Shown piece by piece: positions 1 to 7,554 of a DNA stretch of 64,000 nt. Source of the DNA: Bacteroidaceae bacterium (GTDB taxonomy: Bacteria > Bacteroidota > Bacteroidia > Bacteroidales > Bacteroidaceae). The stretch lies in contig JAFSKR010000044.1 of NCBI GenBank assembly GCA_017448825.1, positions 31,884 through 95,883 of the forward strand, in the 5' to 3' direction. Position 1 is the first letter of the stretch, and each line of letters begins with the position of its first letter. The translations under genes and the position numbers were made by a program. The notes below the pieces were generated by a model. It ran no database searches and had not been told where the DNA came from. It saw only the letters and a list, made by a program, of their open reading frames with translations.

Positions 1-17
1 TACTGACTATACTTTTT

Positions 18-274
18 TTATGCCTCAGGTTCGTCTGGCATGATTTGACGTTTGAAGACTTCTGCCATCTGTCCATACACGCTAAACAACGTCTTATAGT
101 CGCAATCTTCACTCAGCGTGTCTGCCTTTTTCACTGCATCGTAATAGCATTGGCTGAGTCGGGGTTGTTCTCCATGTTGGTCTCGGCATGGTCGAGCAAT
201 GACAAAATCCTCTTGTCATCCGCACAGGCGGACAACAAGAGGAGGATTGATAGCAGTGATAGGATTTTTCTCAT
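18..274 (-). pseudogene. Remnant of a TPR-type lipoprotein, internally deleted and frameshifted
   Basis: Reading leftward from an ATG at 274, the sequence encodes a lipoprotein signal (MRKILSLLSILLLLSAC, lipobox Cys17), then DHAETNMENNPDSAN, and stops at 131 after 47 residues. Moving to another frame just before that stop gives YYDAVKKADTLSEDCDYKTL and runs about 43 residues to a TAA at 18-20 (ending MPDEPEA). Both halves resemble, from memory, Bacteroidota lipoproteins whose N-terminus reads like 'AE..M..HPDSA' and which continue into tetratricopeptide-like helices. The normal protein has several hundred residues between these pieces, so I infer a large internal deletion plus a frameshift. 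It lies 16 bp downstream of the alpha-galactosidase on the same strand and may be transcribed by read-through. A genuine 47-residue lipoprotein is possible but less likely. Confidence 0.6.
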
Positions 275-290
275 CAGCAAGGCATTGGGG

Positions 291-2525
291 CTATTCGGCT
301 TCTAAGTAGAGGACGCGGCTTGCCCAGTCGTTTTTCTTGTGGTAATCGACATCGTGGGAATAGGGCACTTCGAGTCCGTTTGCCATGAGGTACTGACCTG
401 TGAAGGTCTTGCCTTCGTAGGGCAGCGGCTGGTTGTCGATGCGGTTGAGTTCATGCACCACGTAACGACGCTGTGGGTCGAGGCCTGCCATTTTGATGCG
501 GGGGAAGTGCTGGTTGACGAAGGTTTCGAGTTTATACCAGTAGAAGACTGCCTTGTCTTTCAGTTCGCTCACATACATGAGGCTGGCGAGGTTGTCGCCT
601 TCGTAGGGGGAGTGGAGGCGGTAGAGGTCGCCAAACTGCACGACGGGACGGATACGCTTGTAGTCGGCGATGGCTTGCTTGCCTATCATCTTCTCTTCGT
701 CGGTCATGTTCTTGGGTTGTATCTCCATGCCAAGACGACCACTCATGGCAACGTCGCATCGGAACTTGAAGGCGGTGGTGCGGAAGGTCTGGTGGTTGGG
801 GGTGGCGGAGATGTGGCTTGCCATGGCGATGGCAGGGAAGAAGTAGGAGGTGCCCCACTGCATGAAGACGCGCTGGAGGGCATCGGTGTCGTCGCTGACC
901 CAGAACTCGTCGAAGTAGGGTAGGAGGGCGTAGTTGGCGCGTCCCCCGCCCGAGGCACAGTCTTGGATGACGACATCGGGATATTTGTCGCGGATGCGCT
1001 GGCACACTTTGATGAGTCCCTCATGGTAGGCGATGTAGAGGTGGCTTTGGTCTTCCTTGGAGAGGTACTGGCTGCCGTGGTTCATCACGGGTGCGTTGGC
1101 ATCCCACTTGATGTAGGCGATGTTGGGGTATTTGGAGAGGAGGTTATCGACAATGCTGAACACGAAGTCTTGCACTTTGGGGTTGGCGAGGTCGAGCACC
1201 ACTTGTGTGCCGCCACGACCGAGGACGGGTTCACGACCAGGTGCCTTGAGAATCCAGTCGGGGTGCTGCTCGTAGAGTTCGGAGGTTGTGTTGGACATCT
1301 CGGGTTCTATCCAGATGCCGAACTTCACACCGTTTTTCTTGGCATCGCGCAGCAGGCCTTCGATGCCTTCGGGCAGTTTGCGTTTATCTACCACCCAGTC
1401 GCCAAGGGATGAGTTGTCGGTGTTGCGTGGATATTTGTCGCCAAACCAACCGTCGTCCATGACGAAGAGTTCACCACCCATCGAGGCGATGTCGGCCATC
1501 ATCTGGTCCATGCCTTGTTGGTTGATGTCGAAATAGACGCCTTCCCACGAGTTGAGCAGGATGTCGCGTGCCTGGTCTCCGTGGCGCAGTTGGTACTTGC
1601 GTGCCCAACGGTGGTAGTTGCGTGAGGCTCCCGAAAGGCCTTCGTGGGTGAAGGTATAGGCAACGTGTGGAGTAGTCAGTGTCTCGCCTTTCTTCAGATG
1701 GTACTCTGAGTTGTCGGGGTTGATGCCAGCAAAGTAGTAGTGGTATTCGGTGTCGTCGGTGTCGATGGTGATGCGGTAGTTCCCGGAATACATCAGGGCG
1801 GCACCTATCACGTCACCTTCGTTCTCGCGGCCGTAGCCGTCGAGCGAGAACATCACCTCTTGGCGGTCGGTGGTGGCGTTGCGCAGTCCGTCCTTGTTCT
1901 TGATTTCGAGGATGCCGTTGTTGAGCGGCTCGGCGGTGAGTTGTGCTTCGCTTGCCCATGAGCCGTGAAAGTGGTGTGCATAGACGTTGCCGCGACGGAT
2001 GGGGAGACAGGATGAGTAAAACTGGGTGAGGGTGACGGTGGCTTTTTCGCTGTTGGTCACGTCAGTCCAGCACTCTATCATATCGACATCGTTGTATGCC
2101 TGATAGTAGAGGTGGACAATGTTGGGATAGAGGGGGTCTTTGAGGGTGATGGTGAGGCGTTCGCCCGTGCGGTTGGCACCATTGGGTGCCTTGTCAGAGA
2201 TGGAGGTCTTTGTCCAGTTTTCCACCAGCAGTTGGGTGGAGAGGTTGCCATCGGCATGGCGCATGGCAAAGGCGGTCTCGCTCTGTGTGTGGGTGGCACC
2301 ATAGGCAGGATAGATTTCGAGGTGGCTCCAGTTGGCGTTAGTTGGTTCAGGCAGGGAAGCTAAGTCGCTGGTACTCAACTTTTCGCCATAATAAACGAAC
2401 TTGGGTTCACCACCTTTCCAGAGGTCAAGCACTAAGGTGTTGTGAGGGGTGGACAGTTCCACCTTCTCGGCATTTGCTGTCAAACACAGCAGCGCGGATA
2501 ACGATAAAAGCAATGTTTTCTTCAT
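291..2525 (-). CDS. Secreted alpha-galactosidase, GH36
   Basis: This 744-residue protein removes alpha-1,6-linked galactose, here most plausibly from galactomannan backbones or oligosaccharides. A signal peptide (residues 1-19, ending TANA) predicts periplasmic or surface location. The N-terminal beta-sandwich (about 20-300) is followed by the GH36 barrel with FVMDDGWFGDK (354-364), GIWIEPEMSN (403-412), YIKWDAN (471-477; D475 is the expected nucleophile) and WVSDDTDALQR (542-552; expected acid/base segment). Length and motif order fit full-length melibiase-type GH36. It is the last gene of the mannan operon, 51 bp after manA. The context argues for side-chain removal before mannobiose epimerisation and phosphorolysis. 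Family assignment is secure; the exact substrate is inferred from neighbours. Confidence 0.93.
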   Translation of the reverse strand: MKKTLLLSLSALLCLTANAEKVELSTPHNTLVLDLWKGGEPKFVYYGEKLSTSDLASLPEPTNANWSHLEIYPAYGATHTQSETAFAMRHADGNLSTQLLVENWTKTSISDKAPNGANRTGERLTITLKDPLYPNIVHLYYQAYNDVDMIECWTDVTNSEKATVTLTQFYSSCLPIRRGNVYAHHFHGSWASEAQLTAEPLNNGILEIKNKDGLRNATTDRQEVMFSLDGYGRENEGDVIGAALMYSGNYRITIDTDDTEYHYYFAGINPDNSEYHLKKGETLTTPHVAYTFTHEGLSGASRNYHRWARKYQLRHGDQARDILLNSWEGVYFDINQQGMDQMMADIASMGGELFVMDDGWFGDKYPRNTDNSSLGDWVVDKRKLPEGIEGLLRDAKKNGVKFGIWIEPEMSNTTSELYEQHPDWILKAPGREPVLGRGGTQVVLDLANPKVQDFVFSIVDNLLSKYPNIAYIKWDANAPVMNHGSQYLSKEDQSHLYIAYHEGLIKVCQRIRDKYPDVVIQDCASGGGRANYALLPYFDEFWVSDDTDALQRVFMQWGTSYFFPAIAMASHISATPNHQTFRTTAFKFRCDVAMSGRLGMEIQPKNMTDEEKMIGKQAIADYKRIRPVVQFGDLYRLHSPYEGDNLASLMYVSELKDKAVFYWYKLETFVNQHFPRIKMAGLDPQRRYVVHELNRIDNQPLPYEGKTFTGQYLMANGLEVPYSHDVDYHKKNDWASRVLYLEAE

Positions 2526-2576
2526 GGGTTCTAAGTTTTATGTGGATGAACAATATGCGCTCCTTTTTATCATTTA

Positions 2577-3542
2577 TCATTTATCATTTAGCGAAGCACA
2601 TAGGAAGGTGGCGTTGCCTGTGATGTGAAGGATGTTGTCACAGGCGGGTACGAGCAGGGTCTCGCCTTGGTGTGCCTTGATTCCATTGATGTGGGCTTCG
2701 CCCGTGAGACAGATGACGATGACAAAGGAATTGGTCTGATAGTCCACTTCGGCTGTGCCTTCCACCACCAGACGATGCACCTTGAAGTAGGGACATTCCA
2801 CCAGCTTTGTGTTAGGGTTGGTTGTTTCGTAGTGGGTTCGGTAGTCGGAGCTGACGGTGTAGTCGATGGCGTTTTTGGCCTGTTCGACATGAAGTTCACG
2901 AGGGTGCCCATTCGCATCGCGGCGGTCGAAGTCGTAGATACGATAGGTGATGTCGCTGGTCTGTTGGATTTCGACGAGGAAGTTGCCTGCACCGATGGAA
3001 TGCACACGTCCGGCTGGGAGAAAGAACACATCACCCTCATGGCTTTGGTGGGTTGCCACTACGTCCATGAAAGTGTTGTTGCGGACAAGTCGCTCGTAGT
3101 CCTGAGGGGTAATCGCTTGGTTCAGACCTGCATGGATTTTCGCATGGGGAGCGGCATGCATGACATACCACATCTCTGTCTTGCCTGCGCATCCATGACG
3201 CTGTTGCGCCAACTGGTCGTTGGGATGTACCTGTACGGAGAGGTCTTGGCGAGAGTCGATGAACTTGATGAGGAGGGGAAAGTTGGTGCCGTATTTCTCA
3301 TAGGCGGTGTTGCCCACCAAGGTTCCTTTGTAGTGGTCGATGAGTTGTGGAAGGGTCATGCCGAGGTCGTTGTCTTCGGACAATCCACGGGGGGCAGTTA
3401 CGCTCTCATGTCCTGGCACACCGCTGATTTCCCAACTTTCACCAATGTTGGTGAGGTCAGTTGCAATACCCTTGAAGGCTGCGATTTTCTCACCGCCCCA
3501 AATGGTTTCTTTCAGATATGGCTTGAATTTGTATGGCTTCAT
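2577..3542 (-). CDS. manA: Mannose-6-phosphate isomerase, class I (cupin type)
   Basis: The 321-residue cytoplasmic enzyme interconverts mannose-6-phosphate and fructose-6-phosphate. It carries the zinc-site segments of type I isomerases: VQVHPND (103-109, H106), KTEMWYV (121-127, E123) and PAGRVHSIGAG (176-186, H181). It has no signal peptide. It is shorter than enterobacterial ManA (about 390 residues), as is usual for the compact Gram-positive/Bacteroidota form. It sits 3 bp after the epimerase gene. In this operon it is the exit to glycolysis for mannose released as mannose-1-phosphate (via a phosphomannomutase not in the window) or as free mannose. Confidence 0.93.
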   Translation of the reverse strand: MKPYKFKPYLKETIWGGEKIAAFKGIATDLTNIGESWEISGVPGHESVTAPRGLSEDNDLGMTLPQLIDHYKGTLVGNTAYEKYGTNFPLLIKFIDSRQDLSVQVHPNDQLAQQRHGCAGKTEMWYVMHAAPHAKIHAGLNQAITPQDYERLVRNNTFMDVVATHQSHEGDVFFLPAGRVHSIGAGNFLVEIQQTSDITYRIYDFDRRDANGHPRELHVEQAKNAIDYTVSSDYRTHYETTNPNTKLVECPYFKVHRLVVEGTAEVDYQTNSFVIVICLTGEAHINGIKAHQGETLLVPACDNILHITGNATFLCASLNDK

Positions 3543-3545
3543 ATA

Positions 3546-4817
3546 TTAAAATCTTTCAATCACTTCAAGGCACATACGGCTGTTGTGATAGGGGCACTTC
3601 CAGAAGCCTGCCTTGTCGTCCTTGCGGTTGATGTTGCCTTCGGGGTCGCGGCTCCAGAACCATTCGCCACCTTCACGGTCGATGAGGTTCGTCTTGATGT
3701 AGTTCCAGCAACGGAGGGCTTTCTCTGCGGCATCGGTGTCGCCGAAGTATTGGTAGATATTGGCCCAACCCACTACATTCTCAGCCTGTACCCACCAGTG
3801 CCGGTCAGTGTCCACGTGACCTGTGTCCAAATTGGCTTCGTGAAGCATGGAACCATCGGGGTTCAGACCTTTCTCGGAAGCTTTCGCCACCAGTTGCACG
3901 ATGGGTTCCACTTTGGCGAGTACCTTGCTGTCGCCCAGCACGAGGGCGGCTTCATGCAGCAGCCAAGAACACTCGATGTCGTGACCGTAGCTTTCCAGAT
4001 GACCAGCACCGCGTGTCCAGTCCATGTCGAAGAAGAGGTCGAGGTGGTGGGTCTCGGGGTTGAGGATGCGGTCTGTGAAGATGTCGATGAGGTTGCGGAC
4101 AGCTGTTTCGACACGGTCGAGTGTCTCTTGTGGCACACTGATGCCCGTGGGGAGTATCGCCCCGATGGAGGGCACGTAGTCGCAAGACTCAGCACGATGC
4201 AGCTCTTTCAGGCAACGGAGCAGGTTGGTGTATGGTTCGATGATGTGCAGGTGTGTGTTCTGCGACTTGGGGTAGTTGGCATCAAGGTCGGAGAGGCGCA
4301 TATCGGCGATGGGCTGCCAGTCGCGGGTCATGGCCTCAATATAGCCGTTGTGCTCGTGGTCAAGGGCGTGTTCCTCGATGCAGTCGAAGAGGGCAAGGGC
4401 ATAGTCGAGTGCCTCTCGGTCGCCTGTGGCACGGACGTATTCGCTCAGGCCGTAGAGCATGAAGCCCAACGCGTAGAACTGTTTTTTCGTGTCTTGTGGA
4501 TGCCCTAGATAGTCCACGCTCCAGAAAGTGCCCCCATGCTTTTCGTCCCAAAAATGCTGCAAGATGTAGTCTTTGGCACGGGTGGCTGCGGTGAGGTATG
4601 CAGACTTGCCCAGCACACGGTAGGCTGCACTGAACGACCAGAGGATACGGGCATTGAGGATACCACCCTTGTCAGCTGTCGGCACCAGTGTCCCGTCACC
4701 TTTCATCTGTCCGTAGAATCCGCCGTTGTCACGGTCTTGCATTTTGTCAAGCCAGAAGGAGAGGATGTTGTCTTCCAGCACCTCCAGCATCTCTTGTTTC
4801 ATGGTTGCAAACGTCAT
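3546..4817 (-). CDS. Mannobiose/cellobiose 2-epimerase (AGE family)
   Basis: The 423-residue protein is an (alpha/alpha)6-barrel epimerase of the N-acylglucosamine 2-epimerase superfamily. Conserved features include a start rich in Trp/Asn/Gly (NGGFYGQMKGDG, 31-42), HLESYGHDIE (273-282), DTDRHWWVQAE (336-346), GEWFWSRD (384-391) and a terminal CPYHNSRM (408-415). The His residues at 279, 340 and 411 are at positions expected of the catalytic and binding His of cellobiose 2-epimerases. Its neighbours, GH130 and GH26, are the partners known in Bacteroides fragilis, where this enzyme turns beta-1,4-mannobiose into mannosyl-glucose for the phosphorylase. I infer the same role. There is no signal peptide, so it is cytoplasmic. 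Confidence 0.9.
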   Translation of the reverse strand: MTFATMKQEMLEVLEDNILSFWLDKMQDRDNGGFYGQMKGDGTLVPTADKGGILNARILWSFSAAYRVLGKSAYLTAATRAKDYILQHFWDEKHGGTFWSVDYLGHPQDTKKQFYALGFMLYGLSEYVRATGDREALDYALALFDCIEEHALDHEHNGYIEAMTRDWQPIADMRLSDLDANYPKSQNTHLHIIEPYTNLLRCLKELHRAESCDYVPSIGAILPTGISVPQETLDRVETAVRNLIDIFTDRILNPETHHLDLFFDMDWTRGAGHLESYGHDIECSWLLHEAALVLGDSKVLAKVEPIVQLVAKASEKGLNPDGSMLHEANLDTGHVDTDRHWWVQAENVVGWANIYQYFGDTDAAEKALRCWNYIKTNLIDREGGEWFWSRDPEGNINRKDDKAGFWKCPYHNSRMCLEVIERF

Positions 4818-4841
4818 AAGGATAATAGATAGGAAAGCAGT

Positions 4842-4864
4842 GCCCTCCCCCGAATGGAGGAGGG
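4842..4864. repeat. Short palindromic element between transporter and epimerase genes
   Basis: A GC-rich inverted repeat (CCCTCC... / ...GGAGGAGGG around a CGAAT centre) lies in the 62-bp gap between two co-transcribed genes. A similar TTCGGGGGAG-type palindrome is embedded in the GH130 coding sequence at 7155-7186. It has no T-run, so it is unlikely to be a terminator. It may be a dispersed REP/MITE-like element or an mRNA processing hairpin. Confidence 0.5.
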
Positions 4865-4879
4865 ACGCTGCGATGGTGG

Positions 4880-6253
4880 TTATTCAGTATCGGTACTTAA
4901 TTTCAGTTTGAAGGTGATTTCATCCATCTTCTTGCGAGTCAGTGGGTAGAAGATGAGCACTAACATCATGAAGAGGGCAATACCTGCCGGAATCCAGCTG
5001 ATGGTCAGCTTCATACCTAAGATGGCACTGTCGGCTTGCTCGACGGCATTGGGGACGAGGCCGAAGGCATCAAGAATCATCAGCACGGCCGAGCCAGCCA
5101 CGGCACCACCCAACTTCTGGGCAAACGAGCCTGAAGAGAAGATGAGGCCTGTGCAGTTGGCATTGTCCTTCCAACGGGCGTAGTCTGCCACATCCGCATA
5201 CATAGACCATACGAGTGGACTCATGATACCTGTGAAGATGCTGATGATGATTTGGAGCAGCAACATCAAGATGAAGCCAGTGTTGGAGAGTGGCATATAG
5301 AAGAAGATGATGCTGAACACGACCAGTGCGGCACAAGAGAGGATGAAAGTGGATTTCTTGCCCAGTTTCTTGGCAACGGGTACGGCGATGACAACACCTG
5401 CCATGTTGCACACTTCACCGACTGCAAGGAAGAGGCCGGCAAAGAAGATGAAACTGGTCAAACCCAAGTCGATGTTCACGTTCTCGCCGATGTAGTACTT
5501 GAAGTAGTAAGCTACCGTTGAACCACGTACGGTATTGAAGAGGTTGGTACAAACGGATGCCAGCGTGAGTGTCCACCAAGGCAGGTTGCTGAGCAATGAC
5601 TTGAAGTCGTTGCCGAGACCAGTCGGGGTGACTTTGATGTGCTCTTTGGTCAAGGCAAAACTGGTCAAGAAAAGCACCAAGCACATACAGGCGATGACAA
5701 TCATGGCGTGCTGCCAAGCTTCTGCCACGGAGCCTACTTGGTCTTGGAAGAAACTGCACAGCGGCTCCCAGGCGAAGAGTGCCACGAACGAACCGGCGTA
5801 TGCGAAGAACATACGGAAGGAGGAGAACACTGTCTTCTCGTCGGAGTCGTCCGTCACCACACCCAGCATGGAGGCGTAGGGTACGTTGATGCCTGTATAG
5901 ACTGTCATCATGAGGATGTAGGTGCAGTATGCCCAGATGAGTTTGCCATTTTCCTCAAGGTTGGGTGTAGTGAACAACAGCACACCCGCAATGGCAAACG
6001 GGGCGGCGAACCACAACAAGTATGGACGATATTTGCCCCATCGGGTCTGTGTTCGGTCGGCGATTACACCCATCATCGGGTCGCTTACGGTGTCCCAAAT
6101 ACGTGTGATGAACATGAGTGTGGCGGTCTGAGCGAGACTCAGTTCGAACACATCTGAATAGAAGATGGGAAGATAGTAACTGAAAATCTTCCAAAACATG
6201 GAACTTGACGTGTCGCCAAGACCGTAACCGATTTTTTCTTTCAGTGAAGCCAT
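4880..6253 (-). CDS. Sugar:cation symporter, GPH/MelB-type MFS, probably for mannobiose
   Basis: The protein (about 457 residues from the chosen start) has the GPH-family opening MASLKEKIGYGLGDTSSSMF, the TRIWDTVSDPMMG loop after the second helix, DRTQTRWGKYRPYLLW, and about 12 membrane segments. An in-frame start exists at 6334, but the 27 extra residues are polar, lie over an inverted repeat, and would be upstream of a good promoter (-7 TATCTTTG at 6284-6291). The ATG at 6253 is therefore preferred. It lies between the phosphorylase and epimerase genes, where the inner-membrane importer for mannobiose sits in characterised Bacteroidota mannan clusters. The substrate is inferred from context. 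Confidence 0.9.
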   Translation of the reverse strand: MASLKEKIGYGLGDTSSSMFWKIFSYYLPIFYSDVFELSLAQTATLMFITRIWDTVSDPMMGVIADRTQTRWGKYRPYLLWFAAPFAIAGVLLFTTPNLEENGKLIWAYCTYILMMTVYTGINVPYASMLGVVTDDSDEKTVFSSFRMFFAYAGSFVALFAWEPLCSFFQDQVGSVAEAWQHAMIVIACMCLVLFLTSFALTKEHIKVTPTGLGNDFKSLLSNLPWWTLTLASVCTNLFNTVRGSTVAYYFKYYIGENVNIDLGLTSFIFFAGLFLAVGEVCNMAGVVIAVPVAKKLGKKSTFILSCAALVVFSIIFFYMPLSNTGFILMLLLQIIISIFTGIMSPLVWSMYADVADYARWKDNANCTGLIFSSGSFAQKLGGAVAGSAVLMILDAFGLVPNAVEQADSAILGMKLTISWIPAGIALFMMLVLIFYPLTRKKMDEITFKLKLSTDTE

Positions 6254-6283
6254 TTTATAAAAGGGTTTTAGTAGAGTCAGCTG

Positions 6284-6332
6284 CAAAGATAAGGATTTTA
6301 TTTCAGATTCAAACGATTCTGAAATAAAATCC
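6284..6332 (-). promoter_or_regulatory. Internal promoter overlaid by a perfect 15-bp inverted repeat
   Basis: On the minus strand TATCTTTG (6284-6291) matches the Bacteroidota -7 consensus TAnnTTTG, with TTTG (6310-6313) 18 bp upstream as a -33 element. A perfect inverted repeat has arms at 6293-6307 and 6318-6332 and a 10-nt loop. It covers the spacer and the -33 element. No T-run follows in the direction of transcription, so an operator is more likely than a terminator. It would separate transcription of symporter-epimerase-manA-GH36 from GH26-GH130. Confidence 0.55.
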
Positions 6333-6337
6333 ATTGA

Positions 6338-7552
6338 TTATTTGCGATTCTTTGCCACTAATTTCTTGATTGTCTCCACAGAAACTGCTGTAGCATACCC
6401 ATCAGCAGGTGTATTCATGCAATAATCTATCAATCTTCCAACGGTGGAAGTGGCCACGTGCATGCGGGTGTCGCTTGATGCGTAGTAGATGAGCACACGC
6501 TCGTCGTCGGTGTGGAGACCGTCGGCAGGTTCACCGTCGGCAATCCAGCCATTGGCAAACGCCACGTTCATCACGTCGCCGATATATTCCCAACCTTCGG
6601 GCACGAGGAAGAAGCCTCCTGGCTGTGCGATGACACGGGTCGGGTCGTCAAGGGCGGTCATGTACATATATAAGACATAGCGAAGTCCGCTGGCACAGCC
6701 ACGAACGCCATGTGCCAAGTGCAACCAGCCCTTGGTGGTCTTGATGGGATGAGGCCCCTCGCCGTTCTTCACCTCCATGATGGTGTGGTAGTGGCGTGCG
6801 TTGATGATTTGTTCTTCTTTCACTTCGGCATGTTCGATATCGTCGATGAGTGCCCAGCCAATACCACCTCCAGAGCCTGTGTCGATGAAGCCATCCTGCG
6901 GACGGGTATAGAAAGCATACTTGCCATTCACGAACTCGGGATGCAACACCACATTGCGCTGTTGGCTTCGGGTCTTCAGGTCGGGCAGACGCTGCCACGT
7001 CTTGAAGTCCTTCGTACGGGCGATGGCAGCCGTGGCAGTGGCGGCACTGAGGTCGCCTGGCTGACTGTCGTCGTGACGTTCGGCACAGAACACGCCATAC
7101 ACCCACCCGTCTTCATGTGCCGTGAGACGCATATCATAGATGTTGATGGCGGGATTCTCTCCTCCTTCGGGGGAGTCGGAGGGAGCTTCTGGCATGGTGA
7201 TAGGCTCGTCCCAGAAGCGGAAATTGTCCACTCCGTTGGGCGATTCTGCCACCGCAAAGAAACTCTTGCGGTCGGCTCCTTCCACACGCACCACCAACAG
7301 ATACTTTCCCTGCCACTTGATGGCACCACTGTTCAGCGTGGCATTCATCATGATGCGCTGCATCAGATAGGGGTTGTCCTGCTCACAGAAGTCATATCGC
7401 CATTCCAATGGCGTATGCTCAGCGGTCAGGATTGGATGTTCATACTTATCATAAATGCCGTTGCCCCATGCCTTCTGTACGTTAGGGCGGGTGAGCAGTT
7501 CCTCGTGGTGAGCACGAAGAGCCTGCACTTTCTGTTCAAACTCTGCTGACAT
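6338..7552 (-). CDS. 4-O-beta-D-mannosyl-D-glucose phosphorylase, GH130
   Basis: The 404-residue cytoplasmic enzyme phosphorolyses mannosyl-1,4-glucose to mannose-1-phosphate and glucose. The sequence carries family-1 GH130 hallmarks: TPLEWRYD (47-54), NATLNSGAIKWQGKYLL (70-86), VRVEGADRKSFFAVAESPNG (88-107) and IYDMRLTAHEDG (138-149). D140 aligns with the catalytic Asp, reported as D131 in the B. fragilis enzyme. The offset is explained by an extra proline/glycine-rich stretch (about 122-134) encoded by a palindromic DNA element. The gene follows GH26 by 2 bp, and the epimerase that makes its substrate is in the same operon. Confidence 0.94.
   Translation of the reverse strand: MSAEFEQKVQALRAHHEELLTRPNVQKAWGNGIYDKYEHPILTAEHTPLEWRYDFCEQDNPYLMQRIMMNATLNSGAIKWQGKYLLVVRVEGADRKSFFAVAESPNGVDNFRFWDEPITMPEAPSDSPEGGENPAINIYDMRLTAHEDGWVYGVFCAERHDDSQPGDLSAATATAAIARTKDFKTWQRLPDLKTRSQQRNVVLHPEFVNGKYAFYTRPQDGFIDTGSGGGIGWALIDDIEHAEVKEEQIINARHYHTIMEVKNGEGPHPIKTTKGWLHLAHGVRGCASGLRYVLYMYMTALDDPTRVIAQPGGFFLVPEGWEYIGDVMNVAFANGWIADGEPADGLHTDDERVLIYYASSDTRMHVATSTVGRLIDYCMNTPADGYATAVSVETIKKLVAKNRK
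7155..7186. repeat. Palindromic element inside the GH130 coding sequence
   Basis: A hairpin-forming stretch (CTCCTCC, TTC, GGGGGAG, then a second GGAGGGAG arm) encodes the family-atypical residues APSDSPEGGENPA without breaking the frame. It resembles the intergenic palindrome at 4842-4864. This suggests insertion of a small mobile or repeated palindrome into a protein loop. Confidence 0.45.
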
Positions 7553-7554
7553 CT

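Noticed and set aside
2625-4508. 627-residue open frame on the plus strand
   Set aside because: It runs antisense to manA and the epimerase, both of which have clear motifs. Its translation is Val/His/Asp-rich with no recognisable domain, typical of a mirror frame in GC-rich coding DNA.
6293-6332. Rho-independent terminator between GH130 and the symporter
   Set aside because: The stem is perfect, but the sequence after it in the direction of transcription is TTATCTTTGC, which reads as a -7 promoter element rather than a T-run.
6254-6334. N-terminal extension of the sugar symporter
   Set aside because: The 27 extra residues are encoded by the inverted repeat and promoter. Family members begin at the MASLKEK-like segment.
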